Source: Mesorhizobium_K sp040049215
GTDB lineage: Bacteria > Pseudomonadota > Alphaproteobacteria > Rhizobiales > Rhizobiaceae
NCBI RefSeq assembly: GCF_040049215.1
Contig: NZ_JBDZDN010000006.1
Location: 62,001 to 126,000, forward strand
Reading direction: 5' to 3'
DNA: 64,000 nucleotides
The position numbers and the translations under genes were made by a program. The notes beneath the pieces are model-generated. The model was not told the origin of the DNA. It ran no database searches and was given only the letters and a program-made list of their open reading frames with translations. Below, piece after piece: positions 17,078 through 25,454 of this stretch. Within the stretch, counting starts at the first letter, position 1. Every line of letters begins with the position of its first letter.

Positions 17078-18334
17078 CTATCTGCCTGGATTTTGGTCAC
17101 CGCCCCTGGCGGCTTGTGCCACGACATATGCGTCGACGCGGTCAGGATCGAAGACGCCACCGTCGAAGAAGCCGTCCGGTCCCAGCACGAGGCTGGCGCC
17201 GGCAGAGCCGACAGGCGTGGGGCCTGCCAGCGCGCCTTCCACCTTGGCGTTGGCTCCGGGCAACGCTACGCCAAGCGGCTTCAGCGCTGCCCGATAGAGG
17301 TCGGGCCTATATGTATCGCGCGCCGCCGCTTCGTTTTTCGGCGTATGTGCGACCTGCCCCCAGCGCACCATCTGCGTGTAGAGCCACAGCGCGTGGCTCT
17401 TCCAGGGAAAGTTCGCCCCCTTGTCGAAGGGCAGGAAAAAGTCGGCGACCGACAGGTCCACCCCATCGCCGACCGTGAGGCGACCGGTCAGGATCGGCAT
17501 CTGCAGGGCAGGGGGCACGCCAAGGAATCGCGGCTGTGCCATCAGCAAGGCGAGGTCGTCACGGTTCGCCGGATCCTGGCACCAGCGTGCCGATTGATGC
17601 AGCGCCCGCAGCATAGCCGCCAGCGCGTCGGGCCGCTCGTCGGCAAAGGCCTTGCGCACGCCGACCACCTTCTCCGGGCTGTTGCGCCAGATCTTCGCCT
17701 TTACCGTCGCGATGTGGCCGATGCCGCGCGCCACCGACAGGCTGTTCCACGGTTCGCCGACGCAATAGCCATCGAGCCGGCCGGCCGCGAGCGCATCTGC
17801 CATGAAGGGCGGCGGCACGATGACGATTTCGATGTCCCGCAGCGGATCGATGCCGCACGCAGCCAGCCAGTAGCAAAGCTCGTAGTAATGGCCTGAATGC
17901 GGGTGCACGACGCCTAAGCGCAGCGGTTCTTTGCCCGCCGCGGTGCGTTGGCGGACGAGCCCGCCCAGCGCCCGACCGGCCGTTTCCGGATCGAGGTCGG
18001 GTACTGCGCCATGGTCGGCCATCCCCTCCCAGACCGGATTGGATACCGTCACGCAGTTGCCGCCAACCCCCAGTGCAAACGGCACGATCGTGTCGGAAGT
18101 GAGCGGCGTCAGGCCGAGATTGCAGGCGATCGGCATCGGACCGAGCATGTGGGCGATGTCGAAATGGCCTATGGCGATGCGGTCGCGGATATTGGCCCAT
18201 GAGGTCTCGCGATGCAGCACCAGGTCCACGCCCTCGCGCTCGGCAAAGCCGATCTCGCGAGCCGCTATCAGCACCGCGCTATCGAAGAGCGGCATGAAGG
18301 CAGCGTCGATCTGGTGTTCGGGGCGCGCCGTCAT
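17078..18334 (-). CDS. nasS: nitrate sensor NasS (NrtA-like, cytoplasmic)
   Basis: A 418-residue NrtA/CmpA-fold protein without a signal peptide (starts MTARPEHQIDAAFMPLFDSA), so a cytoplasmic nitrate/nitrite sensor rather than a transporter part. Family stretches include ASWANIRD-type ETSWANIRDRIAIGHFDIAHML and YCVGEPWNSLSVA. It overlaps nasT by four bases. In characterised systems NasS sequesters NasT until nitrate or nitrite binds. The direct neighbourhood of a NasT-type leader supports this role. Confidence 0.93.
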   Translation of the reverse strand: MTARPEHQIDAAFMPLFDSAVLIAAREIGFAEREGVDLVLHRETSWANIRDRIAIGHFDIAHMLGPMPIACNLGLTPLTSDTIVPFALGVGGNCVTVSNPVWEGMADHGAVPDLDPETAGRALGGLVRQRTAAGKEPLRLGVVHPHSGHYYELCYWLAACGIDPLRDIEIVIVPPPFMADALAAGRLDGYCVGEPWNSLSVARGIGHIATVKAKIWRNSPEKVVGVRKAFADERPDALAAMLRALHQSARWCQDPANRDDLALLMAQPRFLGVPPALQMPILTGRLTVGDGVDLSVADFFLPFDKGANFPWKSHALWLYTQMVRWGQVAHTPKNEAAARDTYRPDLYRAALKPLGVALPGANAKVEGALAGPTPVGSAGASLVLGPDGFFDGGVFDPDRVDAYVVAQAARGGDQNPGR

Positions 18335-18933
18335 GCGTTATTCTCCGGTCCGAGCAGGCCGGCGGCCATCACCAGGCTCTGTGCTATGTCGCTGATCTTG
18401 CGATTTTGATTCATCGCCGTCTTGCGCAACAGCGCATAGGCCTCCCCCTCGGAAAGCCCGCGCGATTTCATCAAAATGCCCTTGGCGCGATCGACCAGCT
18501 TGCGGCTCTCGAGTTCGGTGCGAGCGTCCTCGAGTTCGCGGGCCATGCGTGAAAATGCGTTGAAGCGGCTTATCGCCATCTGAAGGATGGGTTTCACGCG
18601 TTCCTTGCGCAATCCGTCCACGATATAGGCGGATACTCCGGCGTCGACGGCGGCTTCGATCGAAGCAGTATCGGATCGGTCGACGAACATCGCGATCGGC
18701 CGTTTCACGGCGCGCGAGAGCTCGAACATGTTCTCCAGCATGTCACGGTTGGGATTCTCCAGGTCGATGAAGATCACGTCGGGTTCGATCTCGGCGATCC
18801 GCTTGGCAATGCCGGTCACGTCACGGATGACGGTGACGTGTTCATGCCCGGCATCCCGCAGCCCGGCCTCGATGATCGAGGCGCGGATGCGGTTTTCGTC
18901 GATCACAAGAATTGTCAGCGCGCCGCTATGCAT
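18331..18933 (-). CDS. nasT: ANTAR-domain antiterminator NasT
   Basis: A 200-residue two-domain regulator: receiver-like domain (TILVIDENRIRAS; aspartate D57 in FIDLENP) and C-terminal ANTAR RNA-binding domain (about 137-198, SRKLVDRAKGILMKSRGLSE). It binds paired hexaloop hairpins and prevents termination; such hairpins occur at 16879-16920. ATG at 18933 is chosen because the domain begins right after it. A longer in-frame start at 18975 is possible. Overlaps nasS by four bases. Confidence 0.94.
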   Translation of the reverse strand: MHSGALTILVIDENRIRASIIEAGLRDAGHEHVTVIRDVTGIAKRIAEIEPDVIFIDLENPNRDMLENMFELSRAVKRPIAMFVDRSDTASIEAAVDAGVSAYIVDGLRKERVKPILQMAISRFNAFSRMARELEDARTELESRKLVDRAKGILMKSRGLSEGEAYALLRKTAMNQNRKISDIAQSLVMAAGLLGPENNA

Positions 18934-19071
18934 GACGCCATTCTGACCACTCGCCGGTTTTGTGCAATGCGGCATGCGGGAAACGGCGTGCGAATGGACC
19001 GGCGGTCGAAGAACCGCAGGTCGGGCGGGAGCCGTGGAACGCGCCGTCGCGCCAGCCTTCGCGCCGTCCCG

Positions 19072-19467
19072 CTACGGTTTCGGGTCGGCCTTCAGATAGG
19101 CGATGACGTTGGCGAGGTCTTCGTCTTTCTTCAAACCGGGGAACGCCATCTTGCCCTTGGGGATCACAGCCTTCGGATCGCGCAGATATGCCGTTAGGTT
19201 GGCGTCGTCCCAGACAAGTCCGCCCGCGCCGGCTTCCTTCATATTGGCGGAATATTTGGACAGGTAGCTTTCCAGCGTGCCGGCGGTGCGGCCGATGACG
19301 CCGACCAGCGACGGACCGACCTTGTCCTTGCCGGTCGTCGCGTCGTGGCAGGCCGTGCATTTGTTGAAGACCTTTTTCCCGGCGACCGCATCGCCGTCAG
19401 CCTGAGCGGGAAGGACGCCAAGCAACCCAGTTAACAAGGCCGGGCCGAACATCTTCGTCAACTTCAT
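19072..19467 (-). CDS. periplasmic class I cytochrome c
   Basis: A 131-residue cytochrome c550/c2-like electron carrier. A signal peptide (about 1-23, ending AQADG) precedes the mature domain with CTACH at 37-41 and a likely axial methionine M107 (GKMAFPGLK). ATG at 19467 has GGAGGATATC in front; the longer frame is not supported. It could feed electrons to the cbb3 or CuA oxidase, or to the nitrite reductase nearby, but the partner cannot be told from sequence. Confidence 0.92.
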   Translation of the reverse strand: MKLTKMFGPALLTGLLGVLPAQADGDAVAGKKVFNKCTACHDATTGKDKVGPSLVGVIGRTAGTLESYLSKYSANMKEAGAGGLVWDDANLTAYLRDPKAVIPKGKMAFPGLKKDEDLANVIAYLKADPKP

Positions 19468-19776
19468 AGCGATATCCTCCGTAAGAAGGCCGCGGAGCGC
19501 GACCAGCATCTTTGCGTACCGAATCGACAGCCGGAAAGCGCGCTGGCCGAGCCTCAATGGGGCTGCGGGTCTACCGGCGACCCTGCCGCGCACGTCCGTG
19601 CTCTTCCTCCATAAGAGTCTGCGCTCTGCCTGCGCAGGTGGCTAGCAGTCCTTTGTAGCAAATCCTGCGAATGAGAGTATGCTGGTGAGGCAAATGGTCG
19701 CGGTCGTGAGCGTGACCTGACACGCTGAGCGACATCGAGCCGCGGCCAACTGGACCTGGTCTAGGAGGAGTGGTCA
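19468..19776. other. 309-base gap between divergent genes
   Basis: It separates the cytochrome c gene (minus) from the DUF2189 gene (plus) and must hold both promoters. There are good ribosome-binding sites at each end (GGAGG before each ATG). No FixK/NnrR box, hairpin terminator, RNA gene or extra ORF was convincing here. Confidence 0.5.
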
Positions 19777-20583
19777 ATGGCAAGCTTTCACGTGATTGCA
19801 GGCGCCAACGAAACGCAGGAACATATTCGCGTACGAAAAATAGGCGTTTCCGACTTAGTCGACGCATTGCGACGCGGCATCGACGATTTCATGGTGAAGC
19901 CGTCCCATATTGTCTTCCTTTGCCTGATTTACCCCATCGTCGGTGTTTTCCTGGCGGCGTGGACGTCGGGCAACAATGCGCTGCCGCTGCTCTTTCCGCT
20001 GGTCTCGGGATTTGCGCTCATCGGTCCGTTCGCGGCGATCGGTCTCTACGAGATCAGTCGCCGGCGGGAGCTTGGCTTGGACACGTCATGGCGGCATGCG
20101 TTCGAGATTCGGAACTCCCCGGCGCTGCCGGCGATAGCAGCAGTCGGAGGCATGCTGTTCGTCATCTTCCTTGCCTGGCTGCTGACGGCGCAGGCTTTCT
20201 ACCAGAATCTGTTTGGCCGCATACCGCCCGAGTCCGTCGGCGCCTTCATCAGGGAGATCTACTCCACCGACCAGGGCTGGACGCTTATCATCGTCGGTCA
20301 TGCCATCGGTTTCATCTTCGCCGTGGTGGTGCTTTGTACGACCGTCATCGCGTTTCCGCTGCTGCTCGATCGGGATGTCGGCGCCTATGAAGCGGTCCAC
20401 GCCTCGGTGCGGGCGGTCCTGGCCAACCCGATCCCCATGATTGTCTGGGGACTTATGGTGACCGTGGGTTTGATGCTGGGGTCGCTGCCGCTATTCGCCG
20501 GCCTGGCTATCGTGCTCCCCGTCTTCGGCCATGCCACCTGGCACCTGTACCGGAAGGTTGTCGAGCCGGCGCGGTCGACCTGA
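19777..20583 (+). CDS. DUF2189 membrane protein
   Basis: A 268-residue integral membrane protein with about six hydrophobic helices. The N-terminal half (SDLVDALRRGIDDFMVKPSHIVFLCLIYPIVG) is typical of the DUF2189 family, often found beside cytochrome oxidase genes. No enzymatic motif is visible and its function is unknown. The ATG at 19777 is preceded by TAGGAGGAG. It converges on the CuA oxidase operon, from which it is separated by a strong hairpin. Confidence 0.85.
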   Translation: MASFHVIAGANETQEHIRVRKIGVSDLVDALRRGIDDFMVKPSHIVFLCLIYPIVGVFLAAWTSGNNALPLLFPLVSGFALIGPFAAIGLYEISRRRELGLDTSWRHAFEIRNSPALPAIAAVGGMLFVIFLAWLLTAQAFYQNLFGRIPPESVGAFIREIYSTDQGWTLIIVGHAIGFIFAVVVLCTTVIAFPLLLDRDVGAYEAVHASVRAVLANPIPMIVWGLMVTVGLMLGSLPLFAGLAIVLPVFGHATWHLYRKVVEPARST

Positions 20584-20612
20584 GGACGCGGATATCTCCG
20601 AACCGGCAATAA

Positions 20613-20642
20613 TTCGACCGCGCGTTGCGGCGCGCGGTCGAA
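20613..20642. terminator. bidirectional hairpin between convergent genes
   Basis: TTCGACCGCGCG and CGCGCGGTCGAA form a perfect 12-base stem around the loop TTGCGG. There is no long T run on either side, so it may need Rho or act as an RNA-stabilising 3' end for both the DUF2189 gene and the oxidase operon. Confidence 0.7.
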
Positions 20643-20666
20643 GGGTTTCGCGGTACCCAAAGAATC

Positions 20667-21056
20667 TCATGGGCCGGCGCCGAAGAACGTCATCCGGGTC
20701 CAGAGCGTGTACTCGGACTCGATGGCCATGATCCAGGCGAACACCAGCACCGCGATCGGCGGTACCAGTATTGCATAGACCATCGCGAGGCGCTCCCACG
20801 CCATGTGCATGAAAATGGCGACGATCAGGCCGGCCTTCAGCATCATGAAGATCAGGATCAGCGACCACCTAAGGTAGCCCTGCACATGCAGGTAGTCGAC
20901 CATGTAGGAGCAGGCGCTGAGGATGAACAACCAGCCCCAGACCACCAGATAGAGCTTGATCGGGTGCTCCTGATGGGTATCTGCGTGAGCCACGACGGCC
21001 GCGTGCGCCGCGTGCCCATCCAGGGGAGTGATTCCGTGTGCCGTTGCTTCAGCCAT
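20667..21056 (-). CDS. cytochrome c oxidase subunit IV-like protein
   Basis: A 129-residue protein with a histidine-rich N terminus (HAAHAAVVAHADTHQEH) and three membrane helices containing FMMLKAGLIVAIFMHMAWE, the pattern of prokaryotic subunit IV. It is the last gene of the operon coxB-ctaD-III-III-IV, 9 bases after the second subunit III gene. The His-rich N terminus could bind metal but is not conserved enough to be sure. Confidence 0.87.
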   Translation of the reverse strand: MAEATAHGITPLDGHAAHAAVVAHADTHQEHPIKLYLVVWGWLFILSACSYMVDYLHVQGYLRWSLILIFMMLKAGLIVAIFMHMAWERLAMVYAILVPPIAVLVFAWIMAIESEYTLWTRMTFFGAGP

Positions 21057-21065
21057 GTCCCTTCC

Positions 21066-21782
21066 TCACCACAGATAGAAGAATGCGAAAATGAACACCC
21101 AGACGAGGTCGACGAAGTGCCAGTACAGGCCCATGATCTCGACGCTTTCGTAGTTGCCTCTCCGGCTTGTGAAGAAGCCTCGCTTTCCTGTTTCGTAGTC
21201 GCCGCGCCAAACCTTTCGCGCCACGATAACCAGAAAAATCACGCCTAAGGTCACATGGGTTCCGTGGAAGCCGGTGATCATGAAGAAGGACGAGCCGAAT
21301 TGCGCCGCGCCCCATGGATTGCCCCATGGGCGCACGCCCTCGCTGATCAGCTTCGTCCATTCGAATGCCTGCATGCCGACAAACGTCGCGCCCAGCGCAG
21401 CGGTGAGCAGCATCAGCACGACCGTCGTCCGGCGGTCACGGCGATAGGCGAAGTTGACAGCCATCGCCATGGTGCCGCTCGACGAGATCAGGACAAAAGT
21501 CATGATGGCGATCAGGATCAGCGGGATGTTCTGGCCGCCTATGTGGAGGGCGAACACCTCGCTTGCGTTGGGCCAAGGGACCTTCGTCGACATCCGGGCG
21601 GTCATGTAGGACAGCAGGAAGCAGCCGAAGATGAAGGTGTCGCTGAGGAGGAAGATCCACATCATGGCCTTCCCCCAGGAGACGTTTTTGAAGGCCCGTT
21701 GGTCGGAGGACCAGTCCGAGGCGACGCCTCGCAGTCCGACCGACCGTTCGTGGCCGGCTGGGGTCAAGGTCGTGTCGGCCAT
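21066..21782 (-). CDS. haem-copper oxidase subunit III (second copy in operon)
   Basis: A 238-residue membrane protein of the CoxC/CtaE family with about five to seven helices and the characteristic end YWHFVDLVWVFIFAFFYLW. HGTHVTLG and FGSSFFMITGFHG are also typical. ATG at 21782 (MADTTLTPAG) is preferred because GGGAGG lies 6 bases upstream; the ATG at 21788 would abut that site. It lies 12 bases after another subunit III-like gene. Confidence 0.92.
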   Translation of the reverse strand: MADTTLTPAGHERSVGLRGVASDWSSDQRAFKNVSWGKAMMWIFLLSDTFIFGCFLLSYMTARMSTKVPWPNASEVFALHIGGQNIPLILIAIMTFVLISSSGTMAMAVNFAYRRDRRTTVVLMLLTAALGATFVGMQAFEWTKLISEGVRPWGNPWGAAQFGSSFFMITGFHGTHVTLGVIFLVIVARKVWRGDYETGKRGFFTSRRGNYESVEIMGLYWHFVDLVWVFIFAFFYLW

Positions 21783-21794
21783 TCGCATCCTCCC

Positions 21795-22499
21795 TCAGGT
21801 CAGCAGTTGGCGGCAGATCGTGATGAAGTCGGCCGCCCAGCCGGATATGAGCACCAAAACGCCAATCCATATGAACAGCAGGAAGTGCCAGTACATGGCG
21901 CAGAGCTCGATGCTCAGGCGCAGCTGGTCTCGCGGGACGTTGGCCCACGCCTTGGCTGTCGTCCGGCCGAGCGCGATGAGGCCCCCGATGATGTGCAGTC
22001 CATGCATGGCGGTGAGCAGATAGAAGAAGCTGTTCGCCGGGTTCGCACCGAGCGGATAGCCGCTTTCAGAGAGTTCCCGCCAGGCGATCAACTGCCCCGC
22101 CAGGAAGGCCAGGGCGGTCAGGCCGCCGGTGACGAGCGCAAGCCTTGCAGTGTCCAACTGATCCCTGCGCACCGCCGCGACCGCGAGATGCAGCGCGACG
22201 GAACTCAGCACCAGGACGCCGGTATTGACCCAGAGCAGGCGCGGCAACGGCAAGGCCTGCCAGTCCGACAGCTCCATGCGCATGAAATATGCGCTGGCGA
22301 AGAGCGCAAACAGGCACCCGACCACCGCGAGAAAGACGCCAAGGCCGATCTTGGCTGTCGGCATCATGCCGGATTCCGTTCCTGGGTATGCGGCGACGGA
22401 TCCTTGCTCCAGCCATGGCTTGGACATGATCCGCTGGTTGCTGAGCCACCACCCGGCGACGCCGGCGATCACCAGAAGAAAAACGAGGATGACGCTCAT
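21795..22499 (-). CDS. haem-copper oxidase subunit III-like protein (first copy)
   Basis: A 234-residue membrane protein with an extra N-terminal helix and a long linker, then the subunit III fold (TAMHGLHIIGGLIALGR; YWHFLLFIWIGVLVLISG). Together with the next gene it gives the operon two subunit III relatives, as in the alternative CuA oxidase operons (coxMNOP type) of rhizobia. It overlaps the end of ctaD by four bases, so translation is probably coupled. Confidence 0.9.
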   Translation of the reverse strand: MSVILVFLLVIAGVAGWWLSNQRIMSKPWLEQGSVAAYPGTESGMMPTAKIGLGVFLAVVGCLFALFASAYFMRMELSDWQALPLPRLLWVNTGVLVLSSVALHLAVAAVRRDQLDTARLALVTGGLTALAFLAGQLIAWRELSESGYPLGANPANSFFYLLTAMHGLHIIGGLIALGRTTAKAWANVPRDQLRLSIELCAMYWHFLLFIWIGVLVLISGWAADFITICRQLLT

Positions 22500-24271
22500 G
22501 CCGGCGCCGCCGCGGCCTTAGCCGGCCCGGGATCGTTTTGAGCGATGAAGTCTTCGGGCGCGTCGGGCACGCTGTAGTCGTAGGCCCAGCGATAGACGAC
22601 GGGCACCTCCTTGCCCCAGTTGCCATGCGGTGGCGGCGTTGTCGGCGTCTGCCATTCGAGGCTCGTCGCGCGCCAGGGATTTCCACCGGCATCCTTGCCG
22701 TAGCGCAGGCTCCAGAACAGGTTGAACAGGAAAACCATCTGCGCAAAGCCGACGATCAGCGCGGCGACGCTGATGAACGCGTTCAGATCGTGAACCGACT
22801 CAGGGATGAACGCCGTCTCGCCGAGTTCCGGATAACGCCTCGGCACGCCGACCAGCCCGACATAGTGCATGGGGAAGAAGATCAGATAGGCGCCGACGAA
22901 GGTGACCCAGAAATGGAACTGGCCCATGGCTTCGTTGAGCATCCGCCCGGTGATCTTCGGGTACCAGTGGTAGATCGCGCCGAATATCACCATGATCGGC
23001 GCCACGCCCATGACCATATGGAAATGCGCCACGACGAACATCGTGTCGGACAGCGGCACGTCGACGACCACGTTGCCGAGGAACAGCCCGGTTAGCCCGC
23101 CGTTGACGAAGGTGACGATAAAGGCCAGCGCGAAAAGCATCGGAATGGTGAGGTGGATGTCGCCCCGCCATAAAGTCAGCACCCAATTGTAGACCTTGAT
23201 GGCGGTCGGGATGGCGATGATCAACGTCGTGGTGGCGAAAAAGAAGCCGAACCAGGGATGCATGCCGCTGACATACATGTGGTGCGCCCACACGATGAAC
23301 GATAGCGCGCCGATGCCGACGATCGCCCAAACCATCATGCGATAGCCGAAGATGTTTTTCCGCGCATGGGTGCTGATGAGATCCGACACGATGCCGAAGG
23401 CAGGCAGCGCCACGATGTAGACCTCAGGGTGCCCGAAGAACCAGAACAGATGCTGGAACAGGATCGGGCTGCCGCCCCCGTAACTGAGCTGCTCGCCCAT
23501 CTCCACCAGAGCCGGCATGAAGAAGCTTGTTCCGAGCAGGCGATCGAACAGCATCATGACGCAGGCGACGAACAGTGCCGGAAAGGCGAGCAGGGCCATG
23601 ACCGTGGCGGTGAAAATGCCCCAGACGGTGAGCGGCAATCGCATCAGCGTCATGCCGCGGGTGCGGCCCTGCAGCACGGTCACGACGTAGTTCAGGCCGC
23701 CCATTGTAAAGCCGATGATAAACAGGATCAGCGAGACGAGCATCAGGATGATGCCTGCCTGCTGACCGCCCGGCGTACCGCCGAGGATCGCCTGCGGCGG
23801 ATAGAGCGTCCAGCCGGCGCCGGTCGGTCCGCCCGGCGCAAAGAAGCCGGCCACCAGCACCAGAACGGCAAGCAAATAGATCCAGTAGGAGAGCATGTTG
23901 ACATAGGGGAACACCATGTCGCGGGCCCCCACCATGAGTGGGATCAGATAGTTGCCGAAACCGCCCAGGAACAAGGCCGTCAGCAGGTAGATCACCATGA
24001 TCATGCCGTGCATGGTGACGAACTGATAATAGGCTTCCGGCGTGATGAAGTCGAAGGTGCCGGGGAAGCCCAGCTGCAGCCGCATGAGCCAGGACAGGAC
24101 GAGCGCCACGAGACCGATCGCGATGGCGGTGCCGGAATATTGGATGGCGATGACCTTGGCATCCTGCGAGAAGACGTAGGTCGTCCACCAACTGTGCGGA
24201 TGGTAAAGATCGACATCCGGTACTTCGGCCGGCGGTACCGCATCGACCGCGCGAGGCGCGATATCAACCAT
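22496..24271 (-). CDS. ctaD: cytochrome c oxidase subunit I (aa3-type)
   Basis: A 591-residue catalytic subunit with about 12 transmembrane helices. It has the haem and CuB ligands: MHGMIMV (low-spin haem), WFFGHPEVYIVALP (CuB histidine with cross-linked tyrosine), WAHHMYVSG (CuB pair) and HFHMVMG (haem a3 and low-spin haem). ATG at 24271 follows AGGAGG by 7 bases; a TTG three bases earlier is less likely. Second gene of a CuA oxidase operon distinct from the cbb3 genes. Confidence 0.95.
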   Translation of the reverse strand: MVDIAPRAVDAVPPAEVPDVDLYHPHSWWTTYVFSQDAKVIAIQYSGTAIAIGLVALVLSWLMRLQLGFPGTFDFITPEAYYQFVTMHGMIMVIYLLTALFLGGFGNYLIPLMVGARDMVFPYVNMLSYWIYLLAVLVLVAGFFAPGGPTGAGWTLYPPQAILGGTPGGQQAGIILMLVSLILFIIGFTMGGLNYVVTVLQGRTRGMTLMRLPLTVWGIFTATVMALLAFPALFVACVMMLFDRLLGTSFFMPALVEMGEQLSYGGGSPILFQHLFWFFGHPEVYIVALPAFGIVSDLISTHARKNIFGYRMMVWAIVGIGALSFIVWAHHMYVSGMHPWFGFFFATTTLIIAIPTAIKVYNWVLTLWRGDIHLTIPMLFALAFIVTFVNGGLTGLFLGNVVVDVPLSDTMFVVAHFHMVMGVAPIMVIFGAIYHWYPKITGRMLNEAMGQFHFWVTFVGAYLIFFPMHYVGLVGVPRRYPELGETAFIPESVHDLNAFISVAALIVGFAQMVFLFNLFWSLRYGKDAGGNPWRATSLEWQTPTTPPPHGNWGKEVPVVYRWAYDYSVPDAPEDFIAQNDPGPAKAAAAPA

Positions 24272-24353
24272 CAAGCTACCTCCTGCTTTCCGGCGGGGCC
24301 AGAGGTGGCCCGGACCCCGTCATGCCAAATGCGCTGCTATGCCGCCCCCACCT

Positions 24354-25181
24354 TCATTTCCTGAGATCGCCGATCGCGCCCACCTGCTGGGGCGCCGATA
24401 GCTGAGCGAAGGTCGACTGCTCCTGCAGCCAGGCCTGATAGTCTTCGTCCGTGTCGATCATGACTATGCCGCGCATGAAGCCATGGCCGGTGCCACAAAG
24501 TTCCGCGCACAGGACCTCGAATGTTCCCGTCCTCGTCGGCGTGAACCAGAAATAGGTGACCGAACCCGGGATCATGTCCATCTTGGCGCGGAACTCGGGG
24601 ACATAGAAATCGTGCAGTACGTCGATCGAGCGCAGCAGCATCTTGACGGGTTTGCCCATCGGCAAATGCAGGTCGGCGGCCTCGACCACGACATCGTCCT
24701 GACCGTTGGGGTCGTCGGGATTCACGCCCAGTGGGTTCTCGGGGGAGATCAGCCGGCTGTCGGAGGTGCCCAACTTTCCATCTGTGCCCGGCAGTCGATA
24801 ACTCCATTGCCATTGCTGGGCGACCACCTCGACGTCAGTCGCGTCTTCAGGGACGGAGACGAACTGAGCCCAGACGTAGAGGCCGGGCGCCAGCATGGCA
24901 GCCACGCCGACCGCCGTGATGGCGGTCAGCCAGGTCTCGAGCCGCCTGCTTTCCGGTTCGTAGTGGGCCTTGACCCCTTCCTTGTGCCGGAATCGGTAGA
25001 CGCAATACGCCATGAACAGGACGACGGCCGCAAAGACGATGCCGGTAATCCAGAACGTGATGACGAGGGTACTGTCGATATAGCCCCAGTTGGACGCAAT
25101 AGGCGTCCACCACCACGGGCTCAGAGCGTGAAACAAGATCGAGCCCACGACCACGAGGACTAGTACGATCACTATGGCCAT
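24354..25181 (-). CDS. coxB: cytochrome c oxidase subunit II with CuA site
   Basis: A 275-residue subunit II with two N-terminal helices and a periplasmic cupredoxin domain. The CuA ligands are all present: H190, C225, E227, C229, H233 and M236 (CAELCGTGHGFM), plus the aromatic electron-entry patch QQWQWSYR. No fused cytochrome c domain. ATG at 25181 has GGGAGGA 8 bases upstream. First gene of the operon, divergent from nirK across a 273-base gap. Confidence 0.95.
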   Translation of the reverse strand: MAIVIVLVLVVVGSILFHALSPWWWTPIASNWGYIDSTLVITFWITGIVFAAVVLFMAYCVYRFRHKEGVKAHYEPESRRLETWLTAITAVGVAAMLAPGLYVWAQFVSVPEDATDVEVVAQQWQWSYRLPGTDGKLGTSDSRLISPENPLGVNPDDPNGQDDVVVEAADLHLPMGKPVKMLLRSIDVLHDFYVPEFRAKMDMIPGSVTYFWFTPTRTGTFEVLCAELCGTGHGFMRGIVMIDTDEDYQAWLQEQSTFAQLSAPQQVGAIGDLRK

Positions 25182-25377
25182 GCCGCGTTCCTCCCGGCAT
25201 TCCAAGGGAGATTATATTGTTTTGTCCTCCCCTGTAGTGCGGGCACTGTAGCTTGTTTCCGTTCGGGTTTCCAGATGCGGGCCTGGCTGCCGGCACAGTC
25301 CACAACTTTGCGGGGGACAACGTCTCCCGCCCAAGTCGCCGGCTGGCCGCCTGACCATCGCAAATCTTGTCGCGAGT

Positions 25378-25391
25378 TTGTTCCAACACAA
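25378..25391 (+). promoter_or_regulatory. NnrR-type box upstream of nirK
   Basis: TTGTTCCAACACAA fits TTG-N8-CAA with partly symmetric arms. Its centre is about 70 bases before the nirK ATG. An NnrR homologue is encoded at 34027-34740, and two similar sites occur at 33966 and 35120. The same gap also carries the coxB promoter on the other strand, about 200 bases away. Confidence 0.75.
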
Positions 25392-25454
25392 ACACTGTGC
25401 CGCCGCGAAGCGTAGAAACCTCTCATCGACAACGATCAATGACAGGAGAGAACG

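Noticed and set aside
25300..25315. Possible FNR-type box TTGCGGGGGACAA upstream of coxB and nirK
   Set aside because: Spacing between TTG and CAA is seven bases, not eight, so it does not fit the family consensus.
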